NCBI RefSeq assembly: GCF_009937995.1
Contig: NZ_AP021881.1
Span: 682,001 to 746,000 of the forward strand
Source of the DNA: Sulfuriferula nivalis
Lineage (GTDB): Bacteria > Pseudomonadota > Gammaproteobacteria > Burkholderiales > Sulfuriferulaceae
Length of the DNA stretch: 64,000 nucleotides
Direction of reading: 5' to 3'
Part shown: positions 1-8,800 of the stretch, in pieces
Layout of the letters: each line of letters opens with the position of its first letter
Numbering within the stretch: position 1 is the stretch's first letter
Position numbers and translations under genes: made by a program
The notes under the pieces: generated by a model
What the model saw: the letters and a program-made list of their open reading frames with translations, nothing else
The model's database searches: none
What the model was told of the DNA's origin: nothing

Positions 1-411
1 TTGGCACCGAAAGCGCCGGGGACGTGGGGTACGCTGGTAGCGTTGCCATTGTATTACGGCCTGATGCTATGGTTAAGTCAGCCACAAATGCTGATTTTGA
101 TTGCCTTGGCTTTCGTGATCGGTATAGGAATCTGTGATGTGACTGGCAAAAATCTGGGCATCTCAGATTATGGTGGCATCGTCTGGGATGAAATCGTAGC
201 AATGTGGCTGGTGTTGGTGTTTGCGCCTGTACAACCTGTTTGGTGGGCGGTGGCATTCGGCCTGTTTCGTTTGTTTGATATCTGGAAGCCGTTCCCGATA
301 AGCTGGTTTGATACCCATGTAAAGAACGGATTTGGGGTTATGCTGGACGATCTGTTAGCTGCTTTGTTTGCGATAGGCAGTCTGTATGTAATGTTGTGGG
401 TGCTGAAATGA
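1..411 (+). CDS. pgpA: Phosphatidylglycerophosphatase A, 5' end outside the window
   Basis: Membrane enzyme that dephosphorylates phosphatidylglycerol phosphate to phosphatidylglycerol. The visible 136 codons begin inside the conserved N-terminal motif (LAPKAPGTWGT), so the TTG at position 1 is an internal leucine codon and roughly 25-30 residues lie outside the window. Family hallmarks seen are the PxAPGTWGT segment, the acidic motif DYGGIVWDE and a late DDLLAAL, with several hydrophobic helices between them. The stop codon overlaps the ATG of the next gene (ATGA), which suggests translational coupling to pncC. Confidence 0.93.
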   Translation: MAPKAPGTWGTLVALPLYYGLMLWLSQPQMLILIALAFVIGIGICDVTGKNLGISDYGGIVWDEIVAMWLVLVFAPVQPVWWAVAFGLFRLFDIWKPFPISWFDTHVKNGFGVMLDDLLAALFAIGSLYVMLWVLK

Positions 412-902
412 GGCCGACTGATGCAGAGCTATACCAATTAGCGGTAGCAGCGGGAAAGGCATTACACCATCGGGGTATGCGCTTAGCGACAGCAGAGTCC
501 TGTACGGGTGGCTGGGTAGGTATGGTGATGACCGCAGTGCCCGGCAGTTCAGCCTGGTATGACCGTGGTTTTATCACCTATACCAACGAAGCTAAACACG
601 CGCAATTGGGTGTGGCAGTGGCAACGATAGCAAGCACAGGTGCAGTCTCCGAAGCCACTGTACGCGAAATGGCCATGGGCGCGTTACAACACAGTTTGGC
701 AGATATTGCTCTGTCGATTTCAGGTATAGCTGGACCAGGTGGCGGTACGCCGCATAAACCAGTGGGTACTGTATGTATAGGCTGGGCCATGCGTGATGGC
801 ACGACGTTGCAAACGACTTGCAGGTTAGATGGTGATCGAGAAGAAATACGCGCACGTGCGGTGGCTGCGGCATTGCGCGGTGTGATTGAGTTGCTGTCCT
901 GA
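408..902 (+). CDS. pncC: Nicotinamide-nucleotide amidohydrolase PncC (CinA C-terminal domain type)
   Basis: About 164 residues. Deamidates NMN to nicotinate mononucleotide in pyridine nucleotide recycling. It consists of the CinA C-terminal domain alone, without the N-terminal MoaB-like domain of full CinA. Conserved motifs seen are ATAESCTGG near residue 30, PGSSAWYDRG, a TYTNEAK block, and SGIAGPGGGTPHKPVGT in the second half. I chose the ATG at 408, which overlaps the pgpA stop. An upstream GTG at 396 would add four residues but has no better ribosome-binding site. Its place directly before recA is a frequent arrangement in proteobacteria. Confidence 0.92.
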   Translation: MRPTDAELYQLAVAAGKALHHRGMRLATAESCTGGWVGMVMTAVPGSSAWYDRGFITYTNEAKHAQLGVAVATIASTGAVSEATVREMAMGALQHSLADIALSISGIAGPGGGTPHKPVGTVCIGWAMRDGTTLQTTCRLDGDREEIRARAVAAALRGVIELLS

Positions 903-998
903 ATCACGGATAATAACTGAAAAGGTCTCGAAAAAATAATGGCGGTGATGCACCGTATTTTGGCAACACTATTCAGCATCAATTTTTAAGGAACATAC

Positions 999-2036
999 AT
1001 GGACGATAATAGAAGCAAAGCCTTGGCTGCTGCACTGGCGCAAATCGAAAAAAGTTTTGGTAAAGGTTCCATCATGCGCCTGGGTGATGGTGAGGTGGTG
1101 AATGATGTACAGGTTGTGTCTACAGGCTCACTGGGCCTGGATATCGCGTTGGGTGTAGGCGGTTTGCCACGCGGCCGTGTGGTGGAAATCTATGGCCCTG
1201 AGTCATCTGGTAAAACTACGCTGACTTTGCAAGTAATTGCAGAAATGCAAAAGCTGGGCGGTACGGCAGCATTTATCGACGCGGAACATGCACTGGATCC
1301 ACAATATGCACAGAAGCTGGGTGTGAATGTAGGTGAACTGTTGATTTCTCAGCCTGATACAGGTGAGCAGGCTTTGGAAATCGCTGACATGTTGGTTCGC
1401 TCAGGGTCAGTGGATATTGTGGTGGTCGATTCGGTTGCTGCATTAACCCCTAAAGCTGAAATTGAAGGCGAAATGGGCGATTCACACATGGGCTTGCAAG
1501 CGCGTTTGATGAGCCAGGCGTTGCGTAAACTCACAGGTAATATCAAGCGTACCAATACGCTGGTAATCTTCATTAACCAGATTCGTATGAAAATAGGTGT
1601 GATGTTTGGTAGCCCAGAAACCACCACGGGTGGTAATGCGTTGAAGTTTTATGCATCGGTGCGATTAGATATTCGACGTACTGGCGCGATTAAAAAGGGT
1701 GAAGAAGTCATTGGTTCAGAAACACGTGTCAAAGTGGTTAAGAACAAGGTTGCTCCACCGTTCAAGCAAGCTGAATTTGATATTTTGTATGGCGAAGGTA
1801 TTTCACGTGAAGGTGAAATCATTGAGCTGGGTGTAGTGCATAAAATCGTTGATAAAGCGGGTGCATGGTATGCCTACAATGGTGAGAAAATTGGTCAGGG
1901 TAAAGATAATTCACGTGAATATTTGCGTGAACATCCGGAAATTGCACGTGAAATAGAAAATAAAGTTCGCGCAGCTGTTGGTATCGTACCTCACACCGTT
2001 CGTATTGGTGATTCAGTCATTAAAGACGAAGCCTGA
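999..2036 (+). CDS. recA: RecA recombinase
   Basis: 345 residues, the usual RecA length. ATP-dependent strand-exchange protein that also triggers LexA self-cleavage. The Walker A motif GPESSGKTT lies at residues 66-74; the Walker B region [12 protein letters not shown] and the L2 loop ([20 protein letters not shown]) are intact. The C-terminus is short and only mildly acidic. A good Shine-Dalgarno sequence (AAGGAA) sits just before the ATG. I could not see a convincing SOS box in the 96 bases between pncC and recA. Followed closely by recX. A functional RecA matters here because the window contains many long direct repeats. Confidence 0.98.
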   Translation: MDDNRSKALAAALAQIEKSFGKGSIMRLGDGEVVNDVQVVSTGSLGLDIALGVGGLPRGRVVEIYGPESSGKTTLTLQVIAEMQKLGGTAAFIDAEHALDPQYAQKLGVNVGELLISQPDTGEQALEIADMLVRSGSVDIVVVDSVAALTPKAEIEGEMGDSHMGLQARLMSQALRKLTGNIKRTNTLVIFINQIRMKIGVMFGSPETTTGGNALKFYASVRLDIRRTGAIKKGEEVIGSETRVKVVKNKVAPPFKQAEFDILYGEGISREGEIIELGVVHKIVDKAGAWYAYNGEKIGQGKDNSREYLREHPEIAREIENKVRAAVGIVPHTVRIGDSVIKDEA

Positions 2037-2049
2037 TTAGGTTATAGAC

Positions 2050-2568
2050 TTGCGTAACAATCCTTTGGATGAGCCTTTTGTCGATGAACCGGATGCTCGT
2101 CCCAAGGTAGTCAAATCGCTCCGTGCCCGTGCCCTTGATGCGCTGGCCCGGCGTGAACATACGCGTCTGGAATTACAGCGTAAACTCAGTCCTCACTCTG
2201 AAGACCCTGAAATACTCAGTAGACTATTAGATGATTTTGAACAACGGGGCTGGCTTTCTGACGCGCGTTATGCGGAACAACGCGCCCATGCCAGTCAGTC
2301 ACGCTATGGCAGTCGTAAAATCGAGTATGAGCTGCGTCAGCAAGGTGTTGCCGAATCGCTCATCAGCACTACATTAGATAATCTTAAAGCCAGTGAATTC
2401 GAACGGGCATTACAGGTTTGGCTAAAAAAATATGGCACACCCGCCAACACCCCCAAAGATCGTAACCAGCAGATGCGCTTTTTGCAGTCACGTGGATTTG
2501 AGATGGAGGTGATCTATCGTGTAGTGAATATGGATGAGCAGACTTTGGCGGAATGGATATCTCAGTAA
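2050..2568 (+). CDS. recX: Regulatory protein RecX
   Basis: 172 residues. Modulates RecA filaments. The family core starts at about residue 25 (LRARALDALARREHTRLEL) and contains the tandem three-helix repeats, including GWLSDARYAEQ and SRYGSRKIEYELRQQGV. The gene starts 13 bases after recA and is probably cotranscribed. The start used is a TTG with a weak AGGT upstream. The first about 20 residues are not family-conserved, so the true start could be slightly downstream. Confidence 0.93.
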   Translation: MRNNPLDEPFVDEPDARPKVVKSLRARALDALARREHTRLELQRKLSPHSEDPEILSRLLDDFEQRGWLSDARYAEQRAHASQSRYGSRKIEYELRQQGVAESLISTTLDNLKASEFERALQVWLKKYGTPANTPKDRNQQMRFLQSRGFEMEVIYRVVNMDEQTLAEWISQ

Positions 2569-2577
2569 GCAGCTAGT

Positions 2578-3327
2578 TCACTCACCATTGTGCAATGCAA
2601 CCAAATGCGCAATGACATTGCGTACTCGTCCCATGCTGGCATTTAATGTGGTCTGTATTTCTTCACCATGTATTGCAATTTTGCTGGTGCCACGTCCTGC
2701 GGCGTGATTGATGACCACGCCTATCGCTGCATAACGTAAACCTAACTCACGTGCCAATACTGCCTCTGGCATGCCGGTCATGCCCACCATGGTCGCACCA
2801 TCACGTTCTAAGCGGTTGATTTCGGCTGCTGTTTCCAGGCGTGGGCCTTGGGTGCAGGCATAGACACCCTGGTTTATGTAAGGCTCATGGGCACTTTCAC
2901 ATGCACGCATGATGTTCTGGCGTATTTCTTCGGAGTAAGGTTCGGTAAAGTCTATGTGGGTAACGGGCAGTCCAGCGCCATCAAAGTAGGTGTTTTTGCG
3001 ACCATGGGTGTAATCAATAATTTGGTGGGGAACAGCCAGTGTGCCAGGTAGCAAATCAGGATGTATGCCGCCAACACTGGCAATCGAGACGATGTGGGTG
3101 GCGTCATGCTCGCGTAATGCCCAGATGTTTGCCAGATAATTGACGCGATGTGGAGGTATGGTATGACCATATCCGTGACGGGCAAGAAATATGACTTCAT
3201 GACCGTTGATATTGCCGAAAGTCAGCGCCCCAGAGGCTTCGCCATAAGGTGTGCGTACCACCTTGCGATGGGTAATAGTGAGGTTGTCCAGTTGGGTTAG
3301 ACCCGTACCGCCGATGATTGCAAGCAT
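2578..3327 (-). CDS. S-methyl-5'-thioinosine / methylthioadenosine phosphorylase (PNP family)
   Basis: 249 residues. Phosphorolytic cleavage of methylthio-nucleosides to methylthioribose-1-phosphate plus a purine base. The N-terminal phosphate-binding IIGGTGL, the HGYGH motif, the ASVGGIHPDLLPGT block and the methionine-containing substrate segment VGMTGMPEAVLARELGL are clear. NHAAGRG near the C-terminus replaces the acidic NxxxD base pocket of adenine-specific enzymes. This favours the inosine-type (MTIP) specificity known from Pseudomonas, but that assignment is inference. A hypoxanthine phosphoribosyltransferase lies 1 kb away, and mtnA plus an aldolase are at 46.5 kb, which would use the sugar phosphate. 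Confidence 0.88.
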   Translation of the reverse strand: MLAIIGGTGLTQLDNLTITHRKVVRTPYGEASGALTFGNINGHEVIFLARHGYGHTIPPHRVNYLANIWALREHDATHIVSIASVGGIHPDLLPGTLAVPHQIIDYTHGRKNTYFDGAGLPVTHIDFTEPYSEEIRQNIMRACESAHEPYINQGVYACTQGPRLETAAEINRLERDGATMVGMTGMPEAVLARELGLRYAAIGVVINHAAGRGTSKIAIHGEEIQTTLNASMGRVRNVIAHLVALHNGE

Positions 3328-3345
3328 GCCACTTCCTTTTTATTC

Positions 3346-3381
3346 GAAAAAAAACGCCATCACCCAAAGAGTAATGGCGTT
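3346..3381 (-). terminator. Rho-independent terminator after the Tim44-like gene
   Basis: Perfect 8-bp inverted repeat AACGCCAT (3353-3360) and ATGGCGTT (3374-3381). On the minus strand the stem is followed by a run of eight T residues. It separates the Tim44-like gene from the phosphorylase gene downstream, which must then have its own start signal or rely on read-through. Confidence 0.85.
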
Positions 3382-3396
3382 CGGATAGTGCTGAGT

Positions 3397-4212
3397 TTAC
3401 TGTGCTTGCTGTATGCCTGCAATATGCCAAGGCGCATTGCGATCGTTGGCGGGTTTTTGTATATGCCAGATTTCGTTGAATGCCTCAGCAGGTGCGTTGG
3501 CAACTTCGCGAATTAGACCATGGAAACGGACGCTGACAGTGATGAAATCAGACTCGGTGACGACGTCAATGACATCGGCATTGAGCAAGGTAACTTCGGT
3601 CCTTTGTGGTTCATTGCCGCGTTCCTGTATCTGCATGCTGATTTCAGCAAATACTTCGGGTGTGGTGTACTCGCGGATATCTTGCAAATCACCCGCGTCA
3701 TTGGCAGCCTGCAAGCGGATAAAGTGTGACTTTGCTTCGCGTACAAATGCGACATCGTCAAACCAGGCTGGGCGGGTGCTGTTTGGTGCTGTGTAACCAC
3801 CACTACCCATCGCAGGAACAGCAACGGGGCCGCTGTAGGCTGTGTAAGCAGCTGCTTGGGGGGTTGAGATAGGGGTGCGGCGCAACATGCGGAACAAGAA
3901 GAGCAGTCCAGCAGCCAGACCCATGATCATCAAAATGTCCATGAATTTAATGCCGTCAAAACCATGCCCCATGAACATCGATGCCAGTAAGCCACCAGCA
4001 GCTAGTCCTGCTAAAGGGCCTAGCCAACGACTTGCACCAGAAGCAGGTGCAGCAGGAGCTGCTGTAGGCGCGCGGGCAGGTGCAGGCTGGCTGAAGCTGG
4101 TACGTTGCTTGCCAAAGCTGCTGCCACCACCAAAACGTTTGGCGTCGGCGGTGCCTGTTATTAAACTAAGACTGATGAATAAGGTTAATACGAGTGCGAG
4201 AAATTTTCGCAT
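3397..4212 (-). CDS. Tim44-like domain protein, secreted or membrane-anchored
   Basis: About 271 residues from the second ATG. That ATG was chosen because a GGAG sits at the right distance before it, inside the four codons of the longer ORF. It has an N-terminal signal peptide (hydrophobic core LALVLTLFISLSLITG, cleavage likely after ADA), then a Gly/Ser/Phe-rich and Pro/Ala-rich stretch. A transmembrane helix at about 95-110 (MDILMIMGLAAGLLFLF) follows. The C-terminal ~120 residues form a Tim44-type fold (RLQAANDAGDLQDIREYTT, later HFHGLIRE-like strands). Bacterial members are widespread and are thought to bind lipid or membrane; the function here is unknown. Confidence 0.85.
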   Translation of the reverse strand: MRKFLALVLTLFISLSLITGTADAKRFGGGSSFGKQRTSFSQPAPARAPTAAPAAPASGASRWLGPLAGLAAGGLLASMFMGHGFDGIKFMDILMIMGLAAGLLFLFRMLRRTPISTPQAAAYTAYSGPVAVPAMGSGGYTAPNSTRPAWFDDVAFVREAKSHFIRLQAANDAGDLQDIREYTTPEVFAEISMQIQERGNEPQRTEVTLLNADVIDVVTESDFITVSVRFHGLIREVANAPAEAFNEIWHIQKPANDRNAPWHIAGIQQAQ

Positions 4213-4342
4213 ATGGTGCTCCATAAAAAATTAAAACAAATTCCCGCTAGCACGAGCACGAAAGGTAGTCATTGTTACGATGATAGCTTACCTGACAATA
4301 ATGACAGGAATTAGTCAGCAAGTGGGGGGAATAAGTTCAATT

Positions 4343-4885
4343 TCAAGGCATCGCATAAATGGCGGGTAAATTACGCCATGCGCCTGATACATCCATACCG
4401 CACCCAAATACGTAACGGTTGGGCAGGGTCAGTCCAACATAATCAGCGGTGATAGGCTTCTCTTTATTGATGTCTTTGTTGGTGAGTACAGCGCATGCCA
4501 CGCTGGCAGCACCCATGGTCAGTAGTTTTTGCTTAATGGCGGCAAGCGTGTGTCCTTCGTCGAGAATATCATCAAGCAGGATGATATGGCGGTTATTGAC
4601 ATCCGTTTGTGGCATGGCTATCCATGCCAGTTCACGACCATGCAGTGCCTGACCATAACGGCTGGCATGGAGATAATCACATTCCAGCGGGAAGCGTAAC
4701 ATGGGTAATAATTGACCTGCGAATATCATGCCACCGTTCATGACGGTAATGACGAGCGGATGTTTATCAGCGTAATCTTGTTGTATTGCTGCAGCCAGTG
4801 TCTGGATCGCAGTGTTTATTTCTTCTGCAGTGTAGATACAAACTGCATTATTCAATGTGTCCCAAGCGTTTGCCGTATTAGTCAT
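4343..4885 (-). CDS. hpt: Hypoxanthine(-guanine) phosphoribosyltransferase
   Basis: 180 residues. Salvages hypoxanthine (and possibly guanine) with PRPP to make IMP/GMP. The PRPP-binding signature ILLDDILDEGHT is at residues 102-113; VMNGGMIFAGQLL forms the early phosphate loop. It overlaps the end of rlmB by eight bases, so it is probably translated from the rnr-rlmB-hpt message. Proximity to a thioinosine-type phosphorylase suggests it recycles the hypoxanthine released there. Confidence 0.9.
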   Translation of the reverse strand: MTNTANAWDTLNNAVCIYTAEEINTAIQTLAAAIQQDYADKHPLVITVMNGGMIFAGQLLPMLRFPLECDYLHASRYGQALHGRELAWIAMPQTDVNNRHIILLDDILDEGHTLAAIKQKLLTMGAASVACAVLTNKDINKEKPITADYVGLTLPNRYVFGCGMDVSGAWRNLPAIYAMP

Positions 4886-5618
4886 GGTTACCTCGTTGAC
4901 GACGTGTCTCGTATAAACATATGCCTGCGGAAACTGATACGTTCAGGCTTTCTACAGTGCCATACATAGGGATTTTGACCAGCGTATCGCAGTGCTCACG
5001 GGTGAGTCTGCGTATGCCTGTACCTTCGGCACCCAGTACCCAGGCCACTGAACCGCTGGCGTCAGTTTGTGCGATTTCCGACTCGGCTTCGCCATCTGTA
5101 CCGATGATGAACACACCATATTCTTTGATCTCACGCATGGCACGAGCAAGGTTGGTGACGGTGAGATAAGGCACAGTGTCAGCCGCACCACACGCGACTT
5201 TAGCCACTGTGGGGGTGAGACCAACAGCACGGTCTTTAGGAGCGATGACCGCATTTGCACCCATGGCATCGGCCACACGTAAACATGCGCCAAGATTATG
5301 TGGGTCTTGCACGCCATCTAAAATCAGCAGCAATAAGTCACCTTGTAAATCACCTAATAAATCATCCACATGGCGTGGCTGATTTGCCATGGTGACGCGG
5401 GCAGCTACACCCTGATGGCGTGGGCCGCCAGCGATACCATCGAGACGTTTGCTATCTACTTGTAAAATGCGCAGGCCAAGCTGTTTGGCGGATTCGACTA
5501 AATCTCGTGCACGTGGGTCTTGTCTGGCAGCGTCTACAAAAACTTCTTCGACGCTGGCTGGGTTTTGGCGTAAACGCGCATTAACTGCGTGAAATCCATA
5601 AATTAAAATACTGGCCAT
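4878..5618 (-). CDS. rlmB: 23S rRNA (guanosine-2251-2'-O)-methyltransferase RlmB
   Basis: 246 residues, full length for the TrmH/SpoU family. Methylates G2251 in the peptidyl-transferase P loop. There is an N-terminal substrate-binding domain (residues 1-75, YGFHAVNARLRQNPASVEEV) and a SPOUT domain. SPOUT motifs seen are ILDGVQDPHNLGACLR, WVLGAEGTGIRRLT and VESLNVSVSAGICLYE. It lies two bases after rnr and overlaps hpt, the common rnr-rlmB pairing. Confidence 0.96.
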   Translation of the reverse strand: MASILIYGFHAVNARLRQNPASVEEVFVDAARQDPRARDLVESAKQLGLRILQVDSKRLDGIAGGPRHQGVAARVTMANQPRHVDDLLGDLQGDLLLLILDGVQDPHNLGACLRVADAMGANAVIAPKDRAVGLTPTVAKVACGAADTVPYLTVTNLARAMREIKEYGVFIIGTDGEAESEIAQTDASGSVAWVLGAEGTGIRRLTREHCDTLVKIPMYGTVESLNVSVSAGICLYETRRQRGNHD

Positions 5619-5620
5619 GA

Positions 5621-7963
5621 TTATCCTGGTTTATTGGTTTTGCGGCGACGCGGTTTTTTTGCTGGTGTAGCCGCAGGAGGCGTGGATTTTACGGCAGCAC
5701 GTTTGCTTTGCGTAGCTTTTTTTGTGGTTTTTGTTTTAGTGGCGGTAACTGCTTTGGCAGTGCCGCTATCAGCCGTGATCAGGCTGAAGTCTATACGTGT
5801 GGTATCAAGGCTGACGCGCACTATTTTTACCTGGACACGGTCACCTAAGCGATAACGCACACCTGTGCGCTCACCCAGAATTTGATGACGGGTTTTATCA
5901 AAGTGGAAATAATCGCTGCCCAGTTCTGAAATATGCACCAAGCCTTCGACATAGATGTCGTCCAGGGCAACGAACAAGCCAAAGCCGGTGACGCTGGCAA
6001 TCGTGCCGACGAATTCTTCGCCTACGCGGTCTTGCATGTAGTAGCACTTGAGCCATGCCTCGACATCGCGAGTCGCATCATCGGCACGACGCTCAGTCAT
6101 AGAGCAATGTCCACCTAATTCCACCCAGTTGCCCGGTACATATTTTTGACCTTGTAACACCGCTTTTATTGAGCGATGTACAAGCAAATCAGGATAGCGG
6201 CGTATCGGTGAAGTGAAGTGGGTATAGGCTTCATAAGCCAGGCCGAAGTGCCCAACGTTATCCGGGCTGTAAACAGCTTGTTGCAATGACCGTAGCATCA
6301 CGGTTTGCAATAGTTGTGCATCAGGGCGTGGTTTGATTTGTAGCAATAGTTTTGCGTAATCCTTGGCCGTTGGCGTATCGCCGCCACCCAGACCCATACC
6401 AAACTCTGATAGGAACTCACGAAGTGCAGTGAGTTTTTCGGGCGTTGGTCCTTCATGGATACGGTACAGGCAAGGATGCTTGTTCTTCTTTAACAAATCT
6501 GAAGCGCAGACGTTAGCGGATAACATGCATTCTTCAATGATGCGATGTGCATCATTGCGAGTAACAGCGACAATGCGGTCTATCTTTTTCTCGTCATTGA
6601 ATATCATCTGCGTTTCGGTGGTTTCAAAGTCGATGGCGCCGCGAATTCCGCGTGCCTTGAGCAAGACCTTGAACAAGGTGTTCAAATTGTTCAATTGCGG
6701 TAGTAGGTGGCTTTTTTCTTCCGCATTTTCAGGATGTTGCAGCCAATCCCAAACCTGGTTGTAAGTCAGGCGTGCATGTGAATACATGACGGCTGGGTAA
6801 AAACGGTAGCTTTTTACTGAGCCTGTTGCGGTGATTTGCATGTCACACACCATGCACAGGCGTTCGACTTCAGGATTGAGCGAACATAAACCATTAGATA
6901 GTTCCTCAGGAAGCATAGGAATAACACGGCGAGGAAAGTACACGGAATTGCCGCGGCTATAGGCTTCGACATCAAGTGGATCGCCCGGTGCAACATAATG
7001 TGACACGTCTGCAATTGCCACTATCAGGCGGAAACCTTTACCTTGCGGTTCGCAATATACCGCATCATCAAAATCACGCGCAGTTTCGCCGTCTATGGTG
7101 ACTAGCGGTAAATGACGGATGTCTTCGCGACCCTCATGATCTTTTTTCAATACTTTTTTCGGCAATTTCTTGGCGATAGCTTCTACAGTATCAGGGAAAA
7201 TATATGGCAATGAATGCTTGCGCAGCGCAATTTCAATTTCCATACCTGGATCAGTATAACTACCGAGTATTTCGACTACACGGCCAACTGGTTTGCTGTT
7301 TTTGGCAATTTGATCAATTAATTCTACGTTGACGACTTCACCTGCTTTTGCCTTGCCCTGATTACCTGCGGGTATCAGTATGTCCTGAGTGATGCGCTTA
7401 TTTTCAGGTGCAACCAGCATAATGCCGTGCTCGATAATCAAGCGGCCAACGATGTGGGTATTGGCGCGTTCCAATACTTCAACGATTTTTCCTTCACGCC
7501 GTCCGCGTCGGTCTGCCCCGATTTCGCGTCCCATGACGCGATCGCCGTGCATGACTTTTTGCATTTCACGCGGCGATAAAAATAAATCATCGGATTCATC
7601 TTCAGGATGCATAAAGCCAAAGCCATCAGGATGACCAATGATGCGGCCTTTGATTAAATCAAGTTTGTCTACCACGCATAAATCGCCCTTGCGATTTTGC
7701 ATCAGTTCACCGTCGCGCTCCATGGCGCGCAGGCGGCGTGAGAATAGATCGGTTTCTTCTGGAACGATGCCCAGGAGTTGTGCAAGTTCATCAGCTAATA
7801 GTGGTGCACCATGTTGCTGCAATACCTCCATGATAAATTCACGGCTAGGCAGTGGATTGTCGTAGCGCTCGCGCTCACGTTCCAGATGCGGGTCTTGCCA
7901 GCGTAATGCTGTTTTTTTGGTTTTTTTTGTGCTTGGTGTTTTTGGTGGTGTGTTTGTTTTCAT
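5621..7963 (-). CDS. rnr: Ribonuclease R
   Basis: About 780 residues. Processive 3'-5' exoribonuclease that degrades structured RNA. Domains in order: N-terminal helix-turn-helix (about 35-100), cold-shock domains, RNB catalytic domain with the metal-binding segment TARDFDDAVYCE near 290, an S1 domain near 650-730, and a lysine-rich, low-complexity tail (about 735-780). The ATG at 7963 is preferred over the in-frame TTG six bases upstream. The start region overlaps the divergent tRNA-Leu promoter, so the two may influence each other. Confidence 0.97.
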   Translation of the reverse strand: MKTNTPPKTPSTKKTKKTALRWQDPHLERERERYDNPLPSREFIMEVLQQHGAPLLADELAQLLGIVPEETDLFSRRLRAMERDGELMQNRKGDLCVVDKLDLIKGRIIGHPDGFGFMHPEDESDDLFLSPREMQKVMHGDRVMGREIGADRRGRREGKIVEVLERANTHIVGRLIIEHGIMLVAPENKRITQDILIPAGNQGKAKAGEVVNVELIDQIAKNSKPVGRVVEILGSYTDPGMEIEIALRKHSLPYIFPDTVEAIAKKLPKKVLKKDHEGREDIRHLPLVTIDGETARDFDDAVYCEPQGKGFRLIVAIADVSHYVAPGDPLDVEAYSRGNSVYFPRRVIPMLPEELSNGLCSLNPEVERLCMVCDMQITATGSVKSYRFYPAVMYSHARLTYNQVWDWLQHPENAEEKSHLLPQLNNLNTLFKVLLKARGIRGAIDFETTETQMIFNDEKKIDRIVAVTRNDAHRIIEECMLSANVCASDLLKKNKHPCLYRIHEGPTPEKLTALREFLSEFGMGLGGGDTPTAKDYAKLLLQIKPRPDAQLLQTVMLRSLQQAVYSPDNVGHFGLAYEAYTHFTSPIRRYPDLLVHRSIKAVLQGQKYVPGNWVELGGHCSMTERRADDATRDVEAWLKCYYMQDRVGEEFVGTIASVTGFGLFVALDDIYVEGLVHISELGSDYFHFDKTRHQILGERTGVRYRLGDRVQVKIVRVSLDTTRIDFSLITADSGTAKAVTATKTKTTKKATQSKRAAVKSTPPAATPAKKPRRRKTNKPG

Positions 7964-7990
7964 TGACAACTGTCCATGTTCATTTATAAT
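7963..7990 (+). promoter_or_regulatory. Consensus sigma70 promoter of tRNA-Leu
   Basis: TTGACA at 7963-7968, a 16-base spacer, and TATAAT at 7985-7990: both hexamers match the consensus exactly. The predicted start falls a few bases before the tRNA at 8002. The -35 box overlaps the rnr start codon on the other strand. Confidence 0.88.
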
Positions 7991-8001
7991 CCCGACTCTT
8001 A

Positions 8002-8086
8002 GCCCAGATGGCGGAATTGGTAGACGCGCACGGTTCAGGTCCGTGTGCCGTAAGGTGTGGAGGTTCGAGTCCTCTTCTGGGCACCA
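8002..8086 (+). tRNA. leuT: tRNA-Leu (anticodon CAG)
   Basis: 85-nt tRNA with a long variable arm typical of leucine tRNAs. The acceptor stem pairs GCCCAGA (8002-8008) with TCTGGGC (8076-8082), discriminator A, and CCA encoded at 8084-8086. The anticodon stem CACGG/CCGTG surrounds the loop TTCAGGT, giving anticodon CAG at 8036-8038, which reads CTG codons. The T loop GGTTCGAGTCC is present. Confidence 0.97.
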
Positions 8087-8170
8087 AATTTTATTTCATA
8101 GATAAAATAAATTGACGCGGTGAGTTTTTATTCATGCGTCATTCTAACAGTATTTAATGTTAAAAAAATA

Positions 8171-8210
8171 AAAACCCCATTTGTGTGTTTTACACAGATG
8201 GGGTTTTTTA
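8171..8210 (+). terminator. Rho-independent terminator downstream of tRNA-Leu
   Basis: Inverted repeat CCCCAT (8175-8180), extended by TGTGT, pairing with ACACA and ATGGGG (8198-8203), followed by six T residues. The flanking A-run makes it potentially bidirectional. It ends the tRNA transcript; the 8087-8170 stretch holds nothing else I can recognise. Confidence 0.88.
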
Positions 8211-8279
8211 TTGCCGGTCTGTATGGCTATTCAGCACTCAACGTTTTGGTGGATTCGTAAATGTACTTGATAAACGGAT

Positions 8280-8309
8280 TTGTCAAAAACATATGGTAAT
8301 TTGTATATT
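8280..8309 (+). promoter_or_regulatory. Possible sigma70 promoter in the 8212-8527 gene-free stretch
   Basis: TTGTCA (8280-8285), an 18-base spacer and TATATT (8304-8309). This AT-rich region of about 315 bases has no gene I can support. If active, the promoter would give a leader of about 210 bases before the small ORF at 8528. This rests on hexamer matching only. Confidence 0.35.
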
Positions 8310-8527
8310 AATCACCTATAAATAACAATGTGAAGGTGTTTAAAAAATAAATGGAGTTGATTCGGTTGGTGGTACAGTGTCATATGTATTACCTAATACG
8401 GTTGTGATTATGCGAGATGGTTTCTGCCGTTGATGAGTCTGGATCGTGCGTGAGTCATGGACAGCATATATTGAGCACATTTGTCCTTTTTTAGAAAATG
8501 TAAGTCCGAAAATCGTGGTGGCTAATT

Positions 8528-8770
8528 ATGTTTGTTAGTGGGCATATCACTGTTAATAGTGAAGGATCATTTGTAGATGTCAATGGTGTCATTCCTGACT
8601 ATGACAAATTGCCAATCTATGAAGTTGAATTCATTCCAATTGAGCGCAGGATGATAGAACGATGTAGTCCGTTGCAAAGACTAAATAACCGAGCTCAATT
8701 TGGTGACCGCAGGTTCTCCCCTGGACGTCGTACCGTAGATACAGAGATGATATTTCAGATTTTCGTTTAA
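8528..8770 (+). CDS. Small hypothetical protein (80 residues)
   Basis: Not recognised. The ORF has a purine-rich GTGGTGG seven bases before the ATG. The product is rich in Val, Ile and acidic residues in its first half, then has an arginine-rich stretch with RRM, DRRFSPGRR. No signal peptide or membrane helix is seen. It is one of the few plus-strand ORFs beside the T6SS island and lies at its downstream edge. An imperfect hairpin (TACGCAG 8784-8790 with CTGCGTA 8802-8808) follows it. It may not be a real gene. Confidence 0.35.
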   Translation: MFVSGHITVNSEGSFVDVNGVIPDYDKLPIYEVEFIPIERRMIERCSPLQRLNNRAQFGDRRFSPGRRTVDTEMIFQIFV

Positions 8771-8800
8771 GTTATTAGTAAACTACGCAGTAAGTTGTAT

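Noticed and set aside
903-998. LexA (SOS) box upstream of recA
   Set aside because: I looked for CTGT-N8-ACAG type palindromes in the gap and found no convincing match.
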